From positions 1 through 64,000 of the forward strand of contig CABTOK010000004.1 of NCBI GenBank assembly GCA_902486425.1: 64,000 nucleotides of DNA. The letters are read 5' to 3'. Position numbers and translations under genes: made by a program. Source of the DNA: UBA11475 sp902486425 (GTDB lineage Bacteria; Bacillota; Clostridia; Christensenellales; Borkfalkiaceae). Below the pieces are notes generated by a model. It saw only the letters and a program-made list of their open reading frames with translations, was not told where the DNA came from and did not search any database. The first letter of the stretch is position 1. The number at the start of each line of letters is the position of its first letter. Below, in pieces: positions 32,854-40,930 of this stretch.

Positions 32854-34529
32854 TCTTCTAATAGTTTTTGTCCTTTCTCTATCCATAACACCAAAACTTT
32901 GATAGGATCTTCAAGCATTTGGATTTTCTTTAATCTATTTGAAATTTTGTAAATATCAGTATCAAGATATATTTCGGTTTCTTTTGAAAATTTTTTAATA
33001 ACTGCTGCCTTTCCTTTTCCTGAAGAAATTTGTTTTACATAATTTGCAAGCAGTTTAGGAGAATGATCTACCAATAACCCGCCTATATCTTTGTAAATTA
33101 CTTTATTTTTAACATCCTTAGCATAATACGGCGTAACCTTTCCACCGATAGGATCAACATATAAATGATTATAAAAATCTATATCTATAATAGCACCATG
33201 TATGCGACCATCTCCACCTATTTTCTTTACATACTCCGCAATATTTTCTTGATTCTTTGTATATAAAACGATCGCTTTTTGCAAAAACTCGATTTCAGCA
33301 TCCATATTTGAAAAATAGTAGTTAATATCGTTTTTATCTAATTTTTTTCTCGCGCCTTTATTTAATACACTTAAACTTTCGTTTTTTGTTTCAACGATAA
33401 ACATGTAAAAACCGTTCTTTTTTAGCATGTACAATTTTACGAAATTAAGATTAAAGGTTACAGATATATTTTTCCCACGATAAAAATCGTAATATTCATC
33501 TCTTGTTATTTCATATATTCCGTCTTGATACAGTTCGAAAATATCATATCTGTTATCAAGATAAAAATATTTTAAAAAGAAGCTCTTTTGATAATATCCA
33601 ACTTGATTGTCCGCATATATTCTAATCGTTCCATTATCAATGAAATTATTTTTATGAGTATGTCCGTTTACATAAACAAAATTTTTATGCGGTTCAAAAT
33701 TATGGCACCAATCAACAGGCGGCATATGTGTCAAAATAACTACTTTTTTATTATTAAAAGCACTACAAATTTTACTGTATAGCCGTTCTATTTTCGAGCT
33801 CTCTTCTTTTTCAGTTCTTCTGTCTATCGCTTTCCTATATACTCCGTTATCTGCATTTAATTCTTCATTATACCCAGAAAACCCAGTTCCACCGAAGACT
33901 ATTTCTCTGGCATCTTTTGCACAATTAAATATCTCGCTATCGGACATTTTTTCTATTTCTTCTTCCGATATTTCTTCTGTATCGTTTTCTTTAAACAATA
34001 ATAAATTATTATTTAACAAAAACATTCCGTTTTTATTTAACAAATCTTTATATATCTTAAATACTTCATTTACCGTCTTTCGCTCAAAATCCCAAAATTC
34101 GTGATTCCCTAAAACAAAAACAACCTTAATAGTTATTGCATTATCACCAAGACAACTTGCCATAAATTCATTCTTTTCTTTAAATTCCTGTTTTAATTCA
34201 AAGATACAATTTTTCAGCTTTTCTACAAATAGCTTAAAAATTGAAAAATCACAAGATATATCTCCGCCGAGAAGCAAAATTTTATTCCCAAAATCAGACA
34301 ATTTTATTTTTTCTAATAAATTTCGTACAATATCATCTATCTTTTGACTCTTAAAAATTACTTTCTCTAATTTCTGCGGTAAATGTATATCGCTGATATA
34401 ATAAACCTTACATTTATTAAAGTCCATTACATCCTCTACATTCGAGCTTCTTTTTATCAATAAAGCACTTCTTGTATCTATTTCGTTTTGTTGTATTATA
34501 GGAAGATATTCTTCTGCTCCTTTATTCAT
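32850..34529 (-). CDS. AT-rich metallophosphoesterase-domain protein, probably acquired
   Basis: 559 residues. The N-terminal 300 residues are a calcineurin-like phosphoesterase with intact motifs: I-S-D-I-H near 46-50, G-G-D-I near 88, G-N-H-E-F near 141-145, T-H-M-P-P near 268 and G-H-T-H near 290. The C-terminal 250 residues are not recognised; they are Lys/Ile/Asn-rich. The gene is visibly more AT-rich than its neighbours, with many AAA, TTT and ATA codons, suggesting recent transfer. ATG follows AAGGGGG, and a promoter (TTGATT, 17 bp, TATAAT) lies at 34552-34580. It is a lone gene between two terminators. Its substrate is unknown. Nuclease or phosphatase defence roles are possible, but nothing next to it supports a defence system. 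Confidence 0.8.
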   Translation of the reverse strand: MNKGAEEYLPIIQQNEIDTRSALLIKRSSNVEDVMDFNKCKVYYISDIHLPQKLEKVIFKSQKIDDIVRNLLEKIKLSDFGNKILLLGGDISCDFSIFKLFVEKLKNCIFELKQEFKEKNEFMASCLGDNAITIKVVFVLGNHEFWDFERKTVNEVFKIYKDLLNKNGMFLLNNNLLLFKENDTEEISEEEIEKMSDSEIFNCAKDAREIVFGGTGFSGYNEELNADNGVYRKAIDRRTEKEESSKIERLYSKICSAFNNKKVVILTHMPPVDWCHNFEPHKNFVYVNGHTHKNNFIDNGTIRIYADNQVGYYQKSFFLKYFYLDNRYDIFELYQDGIYEITRDEYYDFYRGKNISVTFNLNFVKLYMLKKNGFYMFIVETKNESLSVLNKGARKKLDKNDINYYFSNMDAEIEFLQKAIVLYTKNQENIAEYVKKIGGDGRIHGAIIDIDFYNHLYVDPIGGKVTPYYAKDVKNKVIYKDIGGLLVDHSPKLLANYVKQISSGKGKAAVIKKFSKETEIYLDTDIYKISNRLKKIQMLEDPIKVLVLWIEKGQKLLEE

Positions 34530-34551
34530 TTTAAAACCCCCTTATATTTTT

Positions 34552-34580
34552 ATTATATCAAACCCAAAAAGTAAAATCAA
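34552..34580 (-). promoter_or_regulatory. Promoter of the AT-rich metallophosphoesterase gene
   Basis: Reverse strand: TTGATT (34575-34580), 17-bp spacer, TATAAT (34552-34557). Confidence 0.82.
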
Positions 34581-34627
34581 TCGTCAATTATAAAAATGAT
34601 GCGACTCTTTAAACAATTTATAAATAA

Positions 34628-34656
34628 AATAAAAGCTCGCTTTGCGAGCTTTTATT
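34628..34656. terminator. Terminator upstream of the phosphoesterase gene
   Basis: AAAAGCTCGC/GCGAGCTTTT hairpin with 3-nt loop and AT-rich tails on both sides. It ends the YegP-like reverse transcript. Confidence 0.8.
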
Positions 34657-34766
34657 TTATGAAAATTCAATTTACGGACATATAACTTTCAGTTTATAAG
34701 ATACGATTTAAGTTTACAAAAATTCACTTTATAAATCTGTCTGTAAATTATTCCGCCAAATACCGG

Positions 34767-35162
34767 TTAATTTTCTTCTGCGACGACGTCGGCGGTCGGC
34801 GCCCATTTCGCAACGCTCTGAATACCCTTTTTGCACGAATCTTTAGAAGCGTATCCGTCTTCCGATATACAGAGAAGTTCGCCGTTGGAAGCGTACAGAC
34901 GGAAGCGGTATTCGCCCGCCTTGTCCTGATAAATCTCGAACTTGGGGAATTTTAACGCTTCTTTACGATCCTTAAGAGTAAGGTCGTCGACGTGAACGGT
35001 TGCGTTCTTTCTGACGCTCTCGACACCGGCTTTAAGCGAAGCGAGGGACGAATACCCCGTTCCGCCGCTTACGGCGATGGTTATCTTGTTAAAACTTTTA
35101 AGGCGATAGTTAAAATATCCCTTAGCGGTCTTGTAGTAAGCAAACTGACCTTTCATTTCCAT
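34767..35162 (-). CDS. YegP-like protein with two DUF1508 repeats
   Basis: A small cytoplasmic protein of 131 residues built of two copies of the DUF1508 (YegP) unit. The second copy is clearest, with F-E-I-Y-Q-D-K-A-G-E-Y-R-F-R-L near residue 74 and S-E-D-G-Y-A-S-K-D-S-C-K-K-G-I-Q-S-V near 100. The first copy (about 5-60) is more diverged: G-Y-F-N-Y-R-L-K, then G-Y-S-S-L-A-S-L-K-A-G-V-E-S-V. The function of the family is unknown. ATG follows AAGGGAG. It lies downstream of mscL on the same strand and may share its transcript. Confidence 0.82.
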   Translation of the reverse strand: MEMKGQFAYYKTAKGYFNYRLKSFNKITIAVSGGTGYSSLASLKAGVESVRKNATVHVDDLTLKDRKEALKFPKFEIYQDKAGEYRFRLYASNGELLCISEDGYASKDSCKKGIQSVAKWAPTADVVAEEN

Positions 35163-35245
35163 GGTTTTATCTCCCTTCTTTTGTTTATTTTTACACCTTT
35201 TGTGTTAAAAACTGTTTTTTTTATTTAGTTGTATTGTTTATTCAC

Positions 35246-35266
35246 GGTGCGATTTCGGCAATACAG
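35246..35266 (+). repeat. Dispersed motif, copy D
   Basis: GGTGCGATTTCGGCAATACAG lies between mscL and the YegP-like gene. It is close to copy A (7611). Confidence 0.6.
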
Positions 35267-35322
35267 TACGGTCTTAACCGCGCTGTTTTGCGCCTTAGCT
35301 ATAACCGATGATCGGCCTTGAT

Positions 35323-35973
35323 TTATTTACTTTCAGCCGGTTTTTCCGTCTTTGCCGCTTTGAGTTCGGCAAGGATTTCGGTTAAAAGTTCGTTGGTCGT
35401 GGGTTCCGGAGCAGGCGCCGGAGCGGGTTCCGCTTCTTCAGGAGCTGCCGAAGGATCTACGGGAACCATATCGGGATGGTTCTTTTCCATTCTCGCGATC
35501 CATCTGATTTCCGTTTTGTTAAGGCGTTCTTTATCGGCGTACTTCTTTTCGATAATCTTTTTCATGTTGAGATTATAGTTAAGACTTTCGCTCGCCTTAT
35601 TGATGAGTTTGACTATGGTGAATACGACTATCGCGATTAAAAGGAAATTGATTATCGCGCTGATAAATGCGCCCCAGTCTATATAGATGGACGAAGCGAG
35701 GTCTATAACATTGTTGCCGGCTGCGTCGACAACTACTTTGCCTGTAGTCGCGTCTACCTGGTAGACGGTCTTTAAAAACGTATAAACGTTATTGAGATCG
35801 CCGTCGCCGCCTGCACACAGAGAGATTATCCAGTTGATAATCGGCTTCAAAATGCCGTTTGAAAGAGCATTGACTATCGCGGTGAACGCTCCGCCGATGA
35901 TAACGCCTACGGCAAGATCCAAAACGTTGCCGCGTTTGATGAACGTCTGAAATTCTTTAAAAAGCTTTTTCAT
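35323..35973 (-). CDS. mscL: Large-conductance mechanosensitive channel, extended
   Basis: A pressure-release channel of the inner membrane. The N-terminus has the amphipathic F-x-x-F-x-x-R-G-N-V-L-D-L-A-V-G-V-I-I-G pattern. The first helix runs about 15-40 and the second about 100-122. The 60-residue loop between them is longer than usual (contains G-G-D-G-D and an Ala/Val/Asp-rich part). After the pore come an extra basic segment, a run of Pro/Ala/Glu repeats (about 170-190) and a final coil. Total 216 residues against about 130-150 in the family. The pore-lining part is well conserved. The extension is not recognised. Confidence 0.9.
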   Translation of the reverse strand: MKKLFKEFQTFIKRGNVLDLAVGVIIGGAFTAIVNALSNGILKPIINWIISLCAGGDGDLNNVYTFLKTVYQVDATTGKVVVDAAGNNVIDLASSIYIDWGAFISAIINFLLIAIVVFTIVKLINKASESLNYNLNMKKIIEKKYADKERLNKTEIRWIARMEKNHPDMVPVDPSAAPEEAEPAPAPAPEPTTNELLTEILAELKAAKTEKPAESK

Positions 35974-36298
35974 GATTTCTCCTTACCGACGTTTTATCGG
36001 ACGATAAAACGCTTTTTATTATTGAATATCCGTTTACAAATACATTTTATCACGATTAAACCGATATTTCAAGGCAAAAATGCGGCAAATTTCATTAAAT
36101 TGACATAATTTAAGGTTTTATTTTGTTTTAATCGTCCCTTATTAAACACATACAGAATAACTTTGCTGTATGACGAAAAAATCGTTGAATTTTTTTAAAA
36201 TTTGTTATAGTATTATATAAACTATAAATACATAAGCTTATGCGCCGGCGACATAACCGGAGCCGAGCAGAAAAAACAAAGCGGAGGTAACGACCATC
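35974..36298. other. Divergent gap between mscL and fhs
   Basis: It is AT-rich with a TATAGT/TATTAT-type -10 region near 36205-36215 and a CCGG...CCGG hairpin near 36244-36263 in the fhs leader. I looked for folate or ZTP riboswitch blocks and did not find them. Confidence 0.5.
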
Positions 36299-37966
36299 AT
36301 GAAATATTTAACCGATATAGAAATCGCACAGGCGTGCGAAATGCAACCTATAACAAAAATCGCCGGAACCGCCGGTATCCCCGATGACGCCGTGGAACCT
36401 TACGGAAAATACAAGGCAAAAATAGATCCGCTGAAAATAAAAACGGACAAGAACGGAAAACTGATTCTCGTTACGGCTATTACTCCCACCCCGGCGGGAG
36501 AAGGAAAAACGACCACGACCATAGGACTTGCCGACGGACTTAAACTTCTCGGCAAAAACGTCGTGGTAGCTTTAAGAGAACCTTCGTTAGGTCCTGTGTT
36601 CGGCGTTAAAGGCGGTGCGGCAGGCGGCGGTTACGCACAGGTCGTTCCGATGGAAGATATAAACCTGCACTTTACGGGCGACTTCCATGCGATAGGCGCG
36701 GCGAGCAACCTTCTCGCGGCGATGCTCGACAATCACATTTATCAGGGCAATTCTCTCAACATAGATCCCCGCAAAATCACCTGGAAACGCTGCGTCGACA
36801 TGAACGACCGTCAGCTCCGCTTCGTTGTCGACGGGCTCGGCGGCAAGGTAAACGGCGTTCCGAGAGAAGACGGTTACGACATCACCGTCGCCTCCGAAAT
36901 AATGGCGGTGTTCTGTCTTGCGACCGATATAGACGATCTTAAAAACAGACTTTCGAAAATAGTAGTCGCATACACTTACGACGATAAACCGGTAACCGCA
37001 GGCGACCTTAAAGCCGTAGGCGCGATGACGGCTCTTTTAAAAGACGCGATAAAGCCGAACCTTGTACAGACTCTCGAAGGAACGCCCGCAATCGTTCACG
37101 GCGGACCTTTCGCGAATATAGCGCACGGATGCAATTCCGTAATCGCCACAAAACTCGCAAAAAAACTCGGCGACTACGTCGTTACCGAAGCAGGCTTCGG
37201 CGCGGATCTCGGAGCGGAAAAGTTCCTCGACATAAAGTGCCGCGCGGCGGATCTCAAACCGGACGCGGTTGTAGTCGTAGCGACTGTACGCGCATTAAAG
37301 ATGCACGGCGGCATGGATAAAAAATCGCTCGGCGAAGAAAATACCGAAGCTCTCGAAAAAGGTCTTCCCAATCTTCTCCGCCACGTTTCTAACATAATAA
37401 ACGTTTACAAACTCCCCTGCGTCGTAGCGGTCAACAGATTCCCGACCGACACCGATAAAGAAATCGAACTCGTGATAAACAAGTGCAAGGAACTCGGCGT
37501 GAACGTAAAACTTTCGACCGTATGGGCAGACGGTGGCAAAGGCGGCAAAGAACTCGCCGAAGAAGTAATAAACCTTTGCGAAAAAAAGAACGACTTTACC
37601 TATTCGTACCCGCTTGAATTAAGTATAGAAGAAAAGATAGAAGCCGTTGTTAAAAAAGTTTACGGCGGCGACGGCATAACCGTGCTTCCGGCGGCGAAAA
37701 AGCAGATAGACCGTCTTACCGAACTCGGCTTCGGCAATCTCCCCGTATGTATAGCCAAAACGCAATATTCGTTTTCGGACGATATGACAAAGCTCGGCGC
37801 GCCGACTGGATTCAAAGTCACCGTTAAAAACGTAAAAGTATCGGCGGGCGCGGGATTTATCGTAGTGCTTACCGGCGATATTATGACTATGCCCGGGCTT
37901 CCCAAAGTCCCTGCGGCGGAAAAGATAGACGTTACTTCCGACGGCAAAATAGTAGGTTTGTTCTGA
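36299..37966 (+). CDS. fhs: Formate--tetrahydrofolate ligase
   Basis: ATP-dependent joining of formate to tetrahydrofolate to give 10-formyl-THF for purine and one-carbon metabolism. 555 residues, the usual length. The nucleotide loop T-P-T-P-A-G-E-G-K-T-T-T-T is near 62-74, followed by L-R-E-P-S-L-G-P-V-F-G and G-G-A-A-G-G-G-Y-A-Q-V-V-P-M-E-D-I-N-L-H-F-T-G-D (family signatures). The C-terminal M-T-M-P-G-L-P-K-x-P-A-A end is also conserved. ATG has GGAGG at 9 nt. It is a single gene. Two dispersed motifs (38027, 38069) follow the stop, then a terminator at 38131. In clostridia it can serve either purine synthesis or acetogenesis; nothing here decides. Confidence 0.96.
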   Translation: MKYLTDIEIAQACEMQPITKIAGTAGIPDDAVEPYGKYKAKIDPLKIKTDKNGKLILVTAITPTPAGEGKTTTTIGLADGLKLLGKNVVVALREPSLGPVFGVKGGAAGGGYAQVVPMEDINLHFTGDFHAIGAASNLLAAMLDNHIYQGNSLNIDPRKITWKRCVDMNDRQLRFVVDGLGGKVNGVPREDGYDITVASEIMAVFCLATDIDDLKNRLSKIVVAYTYDDKPVTAGDLKAVGAMTALLKDAIKPNLVQTLEGTPAIVHGGPFANIAHGCNSVIATKLAKKLGDYVVTEAGFGADLGAEKFLDIKCRAADLKPDAVVVVATVRALKMHGGMDKKSLGEENTEALEKGLPNLLRHVSNIINVYKLPCVVAVNRFPTDTDKEIELVINKCKELGVNVKLSTVWADGGKGGKELAEEVINLCEKKNDFTYSYPLELSIEEKIEAVVKKVYGGDGITVLPAAKKQIDRLTELGFGNLPVCIAKTQYSFSDDMTKLGAPTGFKVTVKNVKVSAGAGFIVVLTGDIMTMPGLPKVPAAEKIDVTSDGKIVGLF

Positions 37967-38026
37967 TATAGCGGTATAGCGACGGTTACGTTTCGCGTAT
38001 ACTGTATGCGTTTTATGCTCCCGTAC

Positions 38027-38089
38027 GGTACGGTTTCGGCAACACAGCATAACAGACACTCTACGTTTGGTATACTTTCGGCGATACAT
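38027..38089 (+). repeat. Dispersed motif, copies E and F in tandem
   Basis: GGTACGGTTTCGGCAACACAG (38027-38047) and GGTATACTTTCGGCGATACAT (38069-38089), 42 bp apart, same orientation, downstream of fhs. Confidence 0.6.
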
Positions 38090-38129
38090 GTATTATAAAA
38101 CGGTACCTTAGTGAAAGGCAAGACGTAAA

Positions 38130-38157
38130 AAAGCTCCGCCTATTGCGGAGCTTTTAT
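38130..38157. terminator. Terminator between fhs and gltX (convergent)
   Basis: AAAGCTCCGC/GCGGAGCTTTT hairpin with a 5-nt loop and A/T tails on both sides. Confidence 0.85.
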
Positions 38158-38214
38158 TTTACAAAAATTTAATTTCAACCGGGTTATTACCGTTCGGATA
38201 CCTGTCGGTAAAGC

Positions 38215-39729
38215 CTATTTATTAAGGAGCGATACCGAGTAGTCGATACGTCCGAGCGTTCTTTCTTTACCTAAAACTTCGGCAACTTCGGTCGCGCCGC
38301 CGGCGGTGGCTTCTTTGCCCGTAATCGCGATACGCATTATCCATAACAGAGCCTGCTTTTTGATGCCGAGTTCTGCGGATAACGCAACCATTTTATTAAA
38401 GAGTTCGCCGTTATCAAAGTCCGTCATGGACGATAAAACTTCTTTAATTTTCGGAAGAACTGTTTTAGCAAGTTCGGCGGAAGGTTTCTGTTTCTGGTTT
38501 TCAAAGAGAGCGAGATCGTATTCGCCGAATTCTTCCAGAAAGTCGAGCTTTTCGGGGATTTCGGAATAAATCTGAACTCTGCCCTTTACGAGAGCAAGGA
38601 GCTTGTCTTCGTCGTACTTGCCGTAAGCCTTGCTCTTTTCAAAGAAAGGATAAGCGTTCTTTTTGAACTCTTCTGCGGACATTTCTTTAATATATTCGCC
38701 CGAAAGCCAGCGGAGCTTCACGTCGTCGAAAATAGACGGCGATTTGGAAATACCTTCCAGCGAGAAATGTTCCGTAAGTTCTTCAAGACTCATTTTTTCC
38801 TGATTGGACTTGGGGCTCCAGCCTAAAAGCGCGATGTAATTTATTATGGCCTGCTTGACGTAACCCTTTTCGACGAAGTCGGCGTAGCTCGCGTCGCCGT
38901 TACGCTTGCTGAGCTTGTGCTGCGCGTCCTTCATGATCGGCGGAAGGTGAATGTAAACCGGTCTCTCCCATCCGAAAGCGTCGTACATAAGGTTGTATTT
39001 GGGTGTGGACGAAAGATATTCGGTTCCTCTTATTACGTGCGTAATACCCATAAGATGGTCGTCGACGACGTTTGCAAAGTTATAAGTCGGCATGCCGTCG
39101 CTCTTTAGCAATATGCCGTCTTCGATATCCTTGTAGTCCACCGAAATATCCCCGTAAACAAGGTCGTGATAAGTTCCGGTTCCTTCGAGCGGAACGTTCT
39201 GGCGGATAACGTAAGGTTTGCCGGCTTTTAAGTTGGCTTCGATCTCTTCTTTGGACAAGTGAAGACAATGCTTGTCGTAACGTACGTTGCCGTTTTCGTC
39301 CTTTAAGGAGGCTATACGTTCTTCGTCGCAGAAGCAGTAATACGCGCCGCCGAGTTCTACGAGTTTTTCGGCGTATTCTTTATAAATAGCCTTTCTTTCG
39401 CTCTGAACGTAGGGGCCGTAATCGCCGCCGACGTCGGGGCCTTCGTCATACATAACGCCGGAGTCGCGCATCGTGTCGTAAATAATCTGCACGGACCCGT
39501 CCACATAACGGGCGGTATCGGTATCTTCGATACGCAGAATGAACTTTCCGTTATGTCTTTTGGCGAAAAGGTAGCCGTAAAGCGCGGTTCTGAGCCCGCC
39601 GATGTGGAGATAGCCCGTGGGGCTGGGAGCAAAACGCGTTCTTACGGTAACGCCTTCTTTAACGCCCTCCCTTTCGTCGAATTCTTTTTCGGAAAGGGCG
39701 TTTGTGTTATTCAAATTTTCGGTGGTCAT
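38215..39729 (-). CDS. gltX: Glutamyl-tRNA synthetase
   Basis: Charges tRNA-Glu with glutamate (and tRNA-Gln in organisms using the amidotransferase route). 504 residues, class I. The N-terminal HIGH-type motif S-P-T-G-Y-L-H-I-G is at residues 35-43, R-I-E-D-T-D follows near 66, the tRNA-recognition region is in the middle, and the KMSKS-type K-L-S-K-R is near 271. A C-terminal helical anticodon domain completes it. The first 28 residues precede the conserved R-F-A-P-S-P and are an acidic extension. ATG has GGAGG upstream. It starts just 3 bp after the radC stop, so radC and gltX are co-transcribed. Confidence 0.96.
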   Translation of the reverse strand: MTTENLNNTNALSEKEFDEREGVKEGVTVRTRFAPSPTGYLHIGGLRTALYGYLFAKRHNGKFILRIEDTDTARYVDGSVQIIYDTMRDSGVMYDEGPDVGGDYGPYVQSERKAIYKEYAEKLVELGGAYYCFCDEERIASLKDENGNVRYDKHCLHLSKEEIEANLKAGKPYVIRQNVPLEGTGTYHDLVYGDISVDYKDIEDGILLKSDGMPTYNFANVVDDHLMGITHVIRGTEYLSSTPKYNLMYDAFGWERPVYIHLPPIMKDAQHKLSKRNGDASYADFVEKGYVKQAIINYIALLGWSPKSNQEKMSLEELTEHFSLEGISKSPSIFDDVKLRWLSGEYIKEMSAEEFKKNAYPFFEKSKAYGKYDEDKLLALVKGRVQIYSEIPEKLDFLEEFGEYDLALFENQKQKPSAELAKTVLPKIKEVLSSMTDFDNGELFNKMVALSAELGIKKQALLWIMRIAITGKEATAGGATEVAEVLGKERTLGRIDYSVSLLNK

Positions 39730-39732
39730 AAT

Positions 39733-40647
39733 TTAGTCCTCCGCTTTTATCGAACGCTCTATCATGCGGTCGATATTGCAACTGTTTTTGATATTCTGAA
39801 GCCGACCTGCGGCAAAATAACTGAACGTTTCGCCGTATTTGCCGACGATGACGTGGTCTAACAAAGTAACGCCGTGCAGAGATAAAATCATCTCTAACTT
39901 GGTGGTGGCAAGGTCGTCCGCATTGGACGGCTCCGCTATACCCGAAGGGTGGTTGTGCGCGACGAGCGCGAATTTGGGTTTGGTAATCGCTACCGCGTCG
40001 GCTACTTTTGCCGAATCGAAAGCCACTTTTGAGAAGTCGTCCGATTCGAAAATAATCTTGTTTTTGAACTTTTTCCGTTCGTCGAAGGTGAAAAGAGCGA
40101 CTCTTTCGGTAGTCGCTCCCGAAAACGTTTCGTCGATCAGCGGTTTTATGTTTCTGAGCGATCTGAATTCCGTTTTATCGGAGTTCTTTTTAATATTTTC
40201 AACCCGTTTTATAACTTGCGAAATCGTAAGTAATTCCGCGGCGATTTTATCTCCTACGCCGTCTATCTTTTTAAGAGTGTCGGCGTCCGCTTCGAACACT
40301 GCCGAAAGGTCTTTAAAATACGATAAAATTTTATGCGCGAGCGGATTCGTGTCCTTGCGTTTTACGGTAAAGTACAACAGAATCTCTAAAATCTCGTGAT
40401 CGTTTAACGAATCGGGACTTTTTAAAAACCGTCCGATCATTCTCGAACGGTGGTTTGCGTGTAAATTTTCTTCCGAAGCGGTTTTAGCCGCGCCCGCGTT
40501 TTTTAAGAGCGGTTTTCCTGCGGTTTCGGTCGGTTTTAATGAAGTTTTGTCGTTTGCGCATACGGATTTTTTATCTTCGTCCGGAATATCTTCGGACAAA
40601 AAATCTGATAAATAATCCGCAAGCGTTCCCCCATCTGCAGATTTCAT
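39733..40647 (-). CDS. radC: RadC-family JAB-domain protein
   Basis: 304 residues. After a charged N-terminal 70-residue extension come the RadC helix-hairpin-helix region (D-G-V-G-D-K-I-A-A, about 140-150) and the C-terminal JAB/MPN metal domain with H-N-H-P-S-G and the Asp ten residues on (about 229-243), the intact JAMM motif. RadC proteins are linked to DNA repair and recombination, but their true substrate is unsettled. The promoter is directly upstream: TTGAAA, 17 bp, TAAAAT, only 6 nt before the ATG, with no ribosome site, so the message should be leaderless. It leads the radC-gltX transcript. Confidence 0.9.
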   Translation of the reverse strand: MKSADGGTLADYLSDFLSEDIPDEDKKSVCANDKTSLKPTETAGKPLLKNAGAAKTASEENLHANHRSRMIGRFLKSPDSLNDHEILEILLYFTVKRKDTNPLAHKILSYFKDLSAVFEADADTLKKIDGVGDKIAAELLTISQVIKRVENIKKNSDKTEFRSLRNIKPLIDETFSGATTERVALFTFDERKKFKNKIIFESDDFSKVAFDSAKVADAVAITKPKFALVAHNHPSGIAEPSNADDLATTKLEMILSLHGVTLLDHVIVGKYGETFSYFAAGRLQNIKNSCNIDRMIERSIKAED

Positions 40648-40653
40648 AAGGTT

Positions 40654-40682
40654 ATTTTAACATACTTTTAATGCGTTTTCAA
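40654..40682 (-). promoter_or_regulatory. Promoter for a leaderless radC-gltX transcript
   Basis: Reverse strand: TTGAAA (40677-40682), 17-bp spacer, TAAAAT (40654-40659), 6 nt, ATG (40647). Confidence 0.78.
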
Positions 40683-40797
40683 GTTTTACGCCTATCTTTA
40701 AGCTACTTTTTAATATTTTTGCTTAAAATATTACAGTGATACGAAAAACGACGGAATCCGGCACAGAAACGGAATAAGTCCGTAAAGGAAAAAGCAA

Positions 40798-40893
40798 AAC
40801 AAAACGCCCGGCGGAAAGAACCCGCAGGGCGTAAGTTTTTGGTATTAAGGGTAAAAGTTTCGGCTAAGCCCCAAAGGCTTGAATTAAGCCTTT
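40798..40893 (-). terminator. Terminator region after the GH43/giant lipoprotein operon
   Basis: On the reverse strand there is an AAAGGCTT/AAGCCTTT hairpin (40873-40893). A longer ACGCCC/GGGCGT hairpin (about 40803-40836) follows, ending in GTTTTGTTTTG. Confidence 0.65.
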
Positions 40894-40930
40894 GAGACCT
40901 GCCTTGCACCTTAACCCCTCGTATGTTTGG

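Noticed and set aside
32850..34529. Phage-defence system around the AT-rich phosphoesterase
   Set aside because: No partner gene, no adjacent nuclease, toxin or sensor; only composition suggests transfer.
36200..36298. Folate (THF) or ZTP riboswitch before fhs
   Set aside because: The conserved blocks of both are missing; only a small CCGG hairpin is present.
37619..38089. Reverse reading frames after fhs
   Set aside because: They are shadows of fhs and the two dispersed repeats; no ribosome site or homology.
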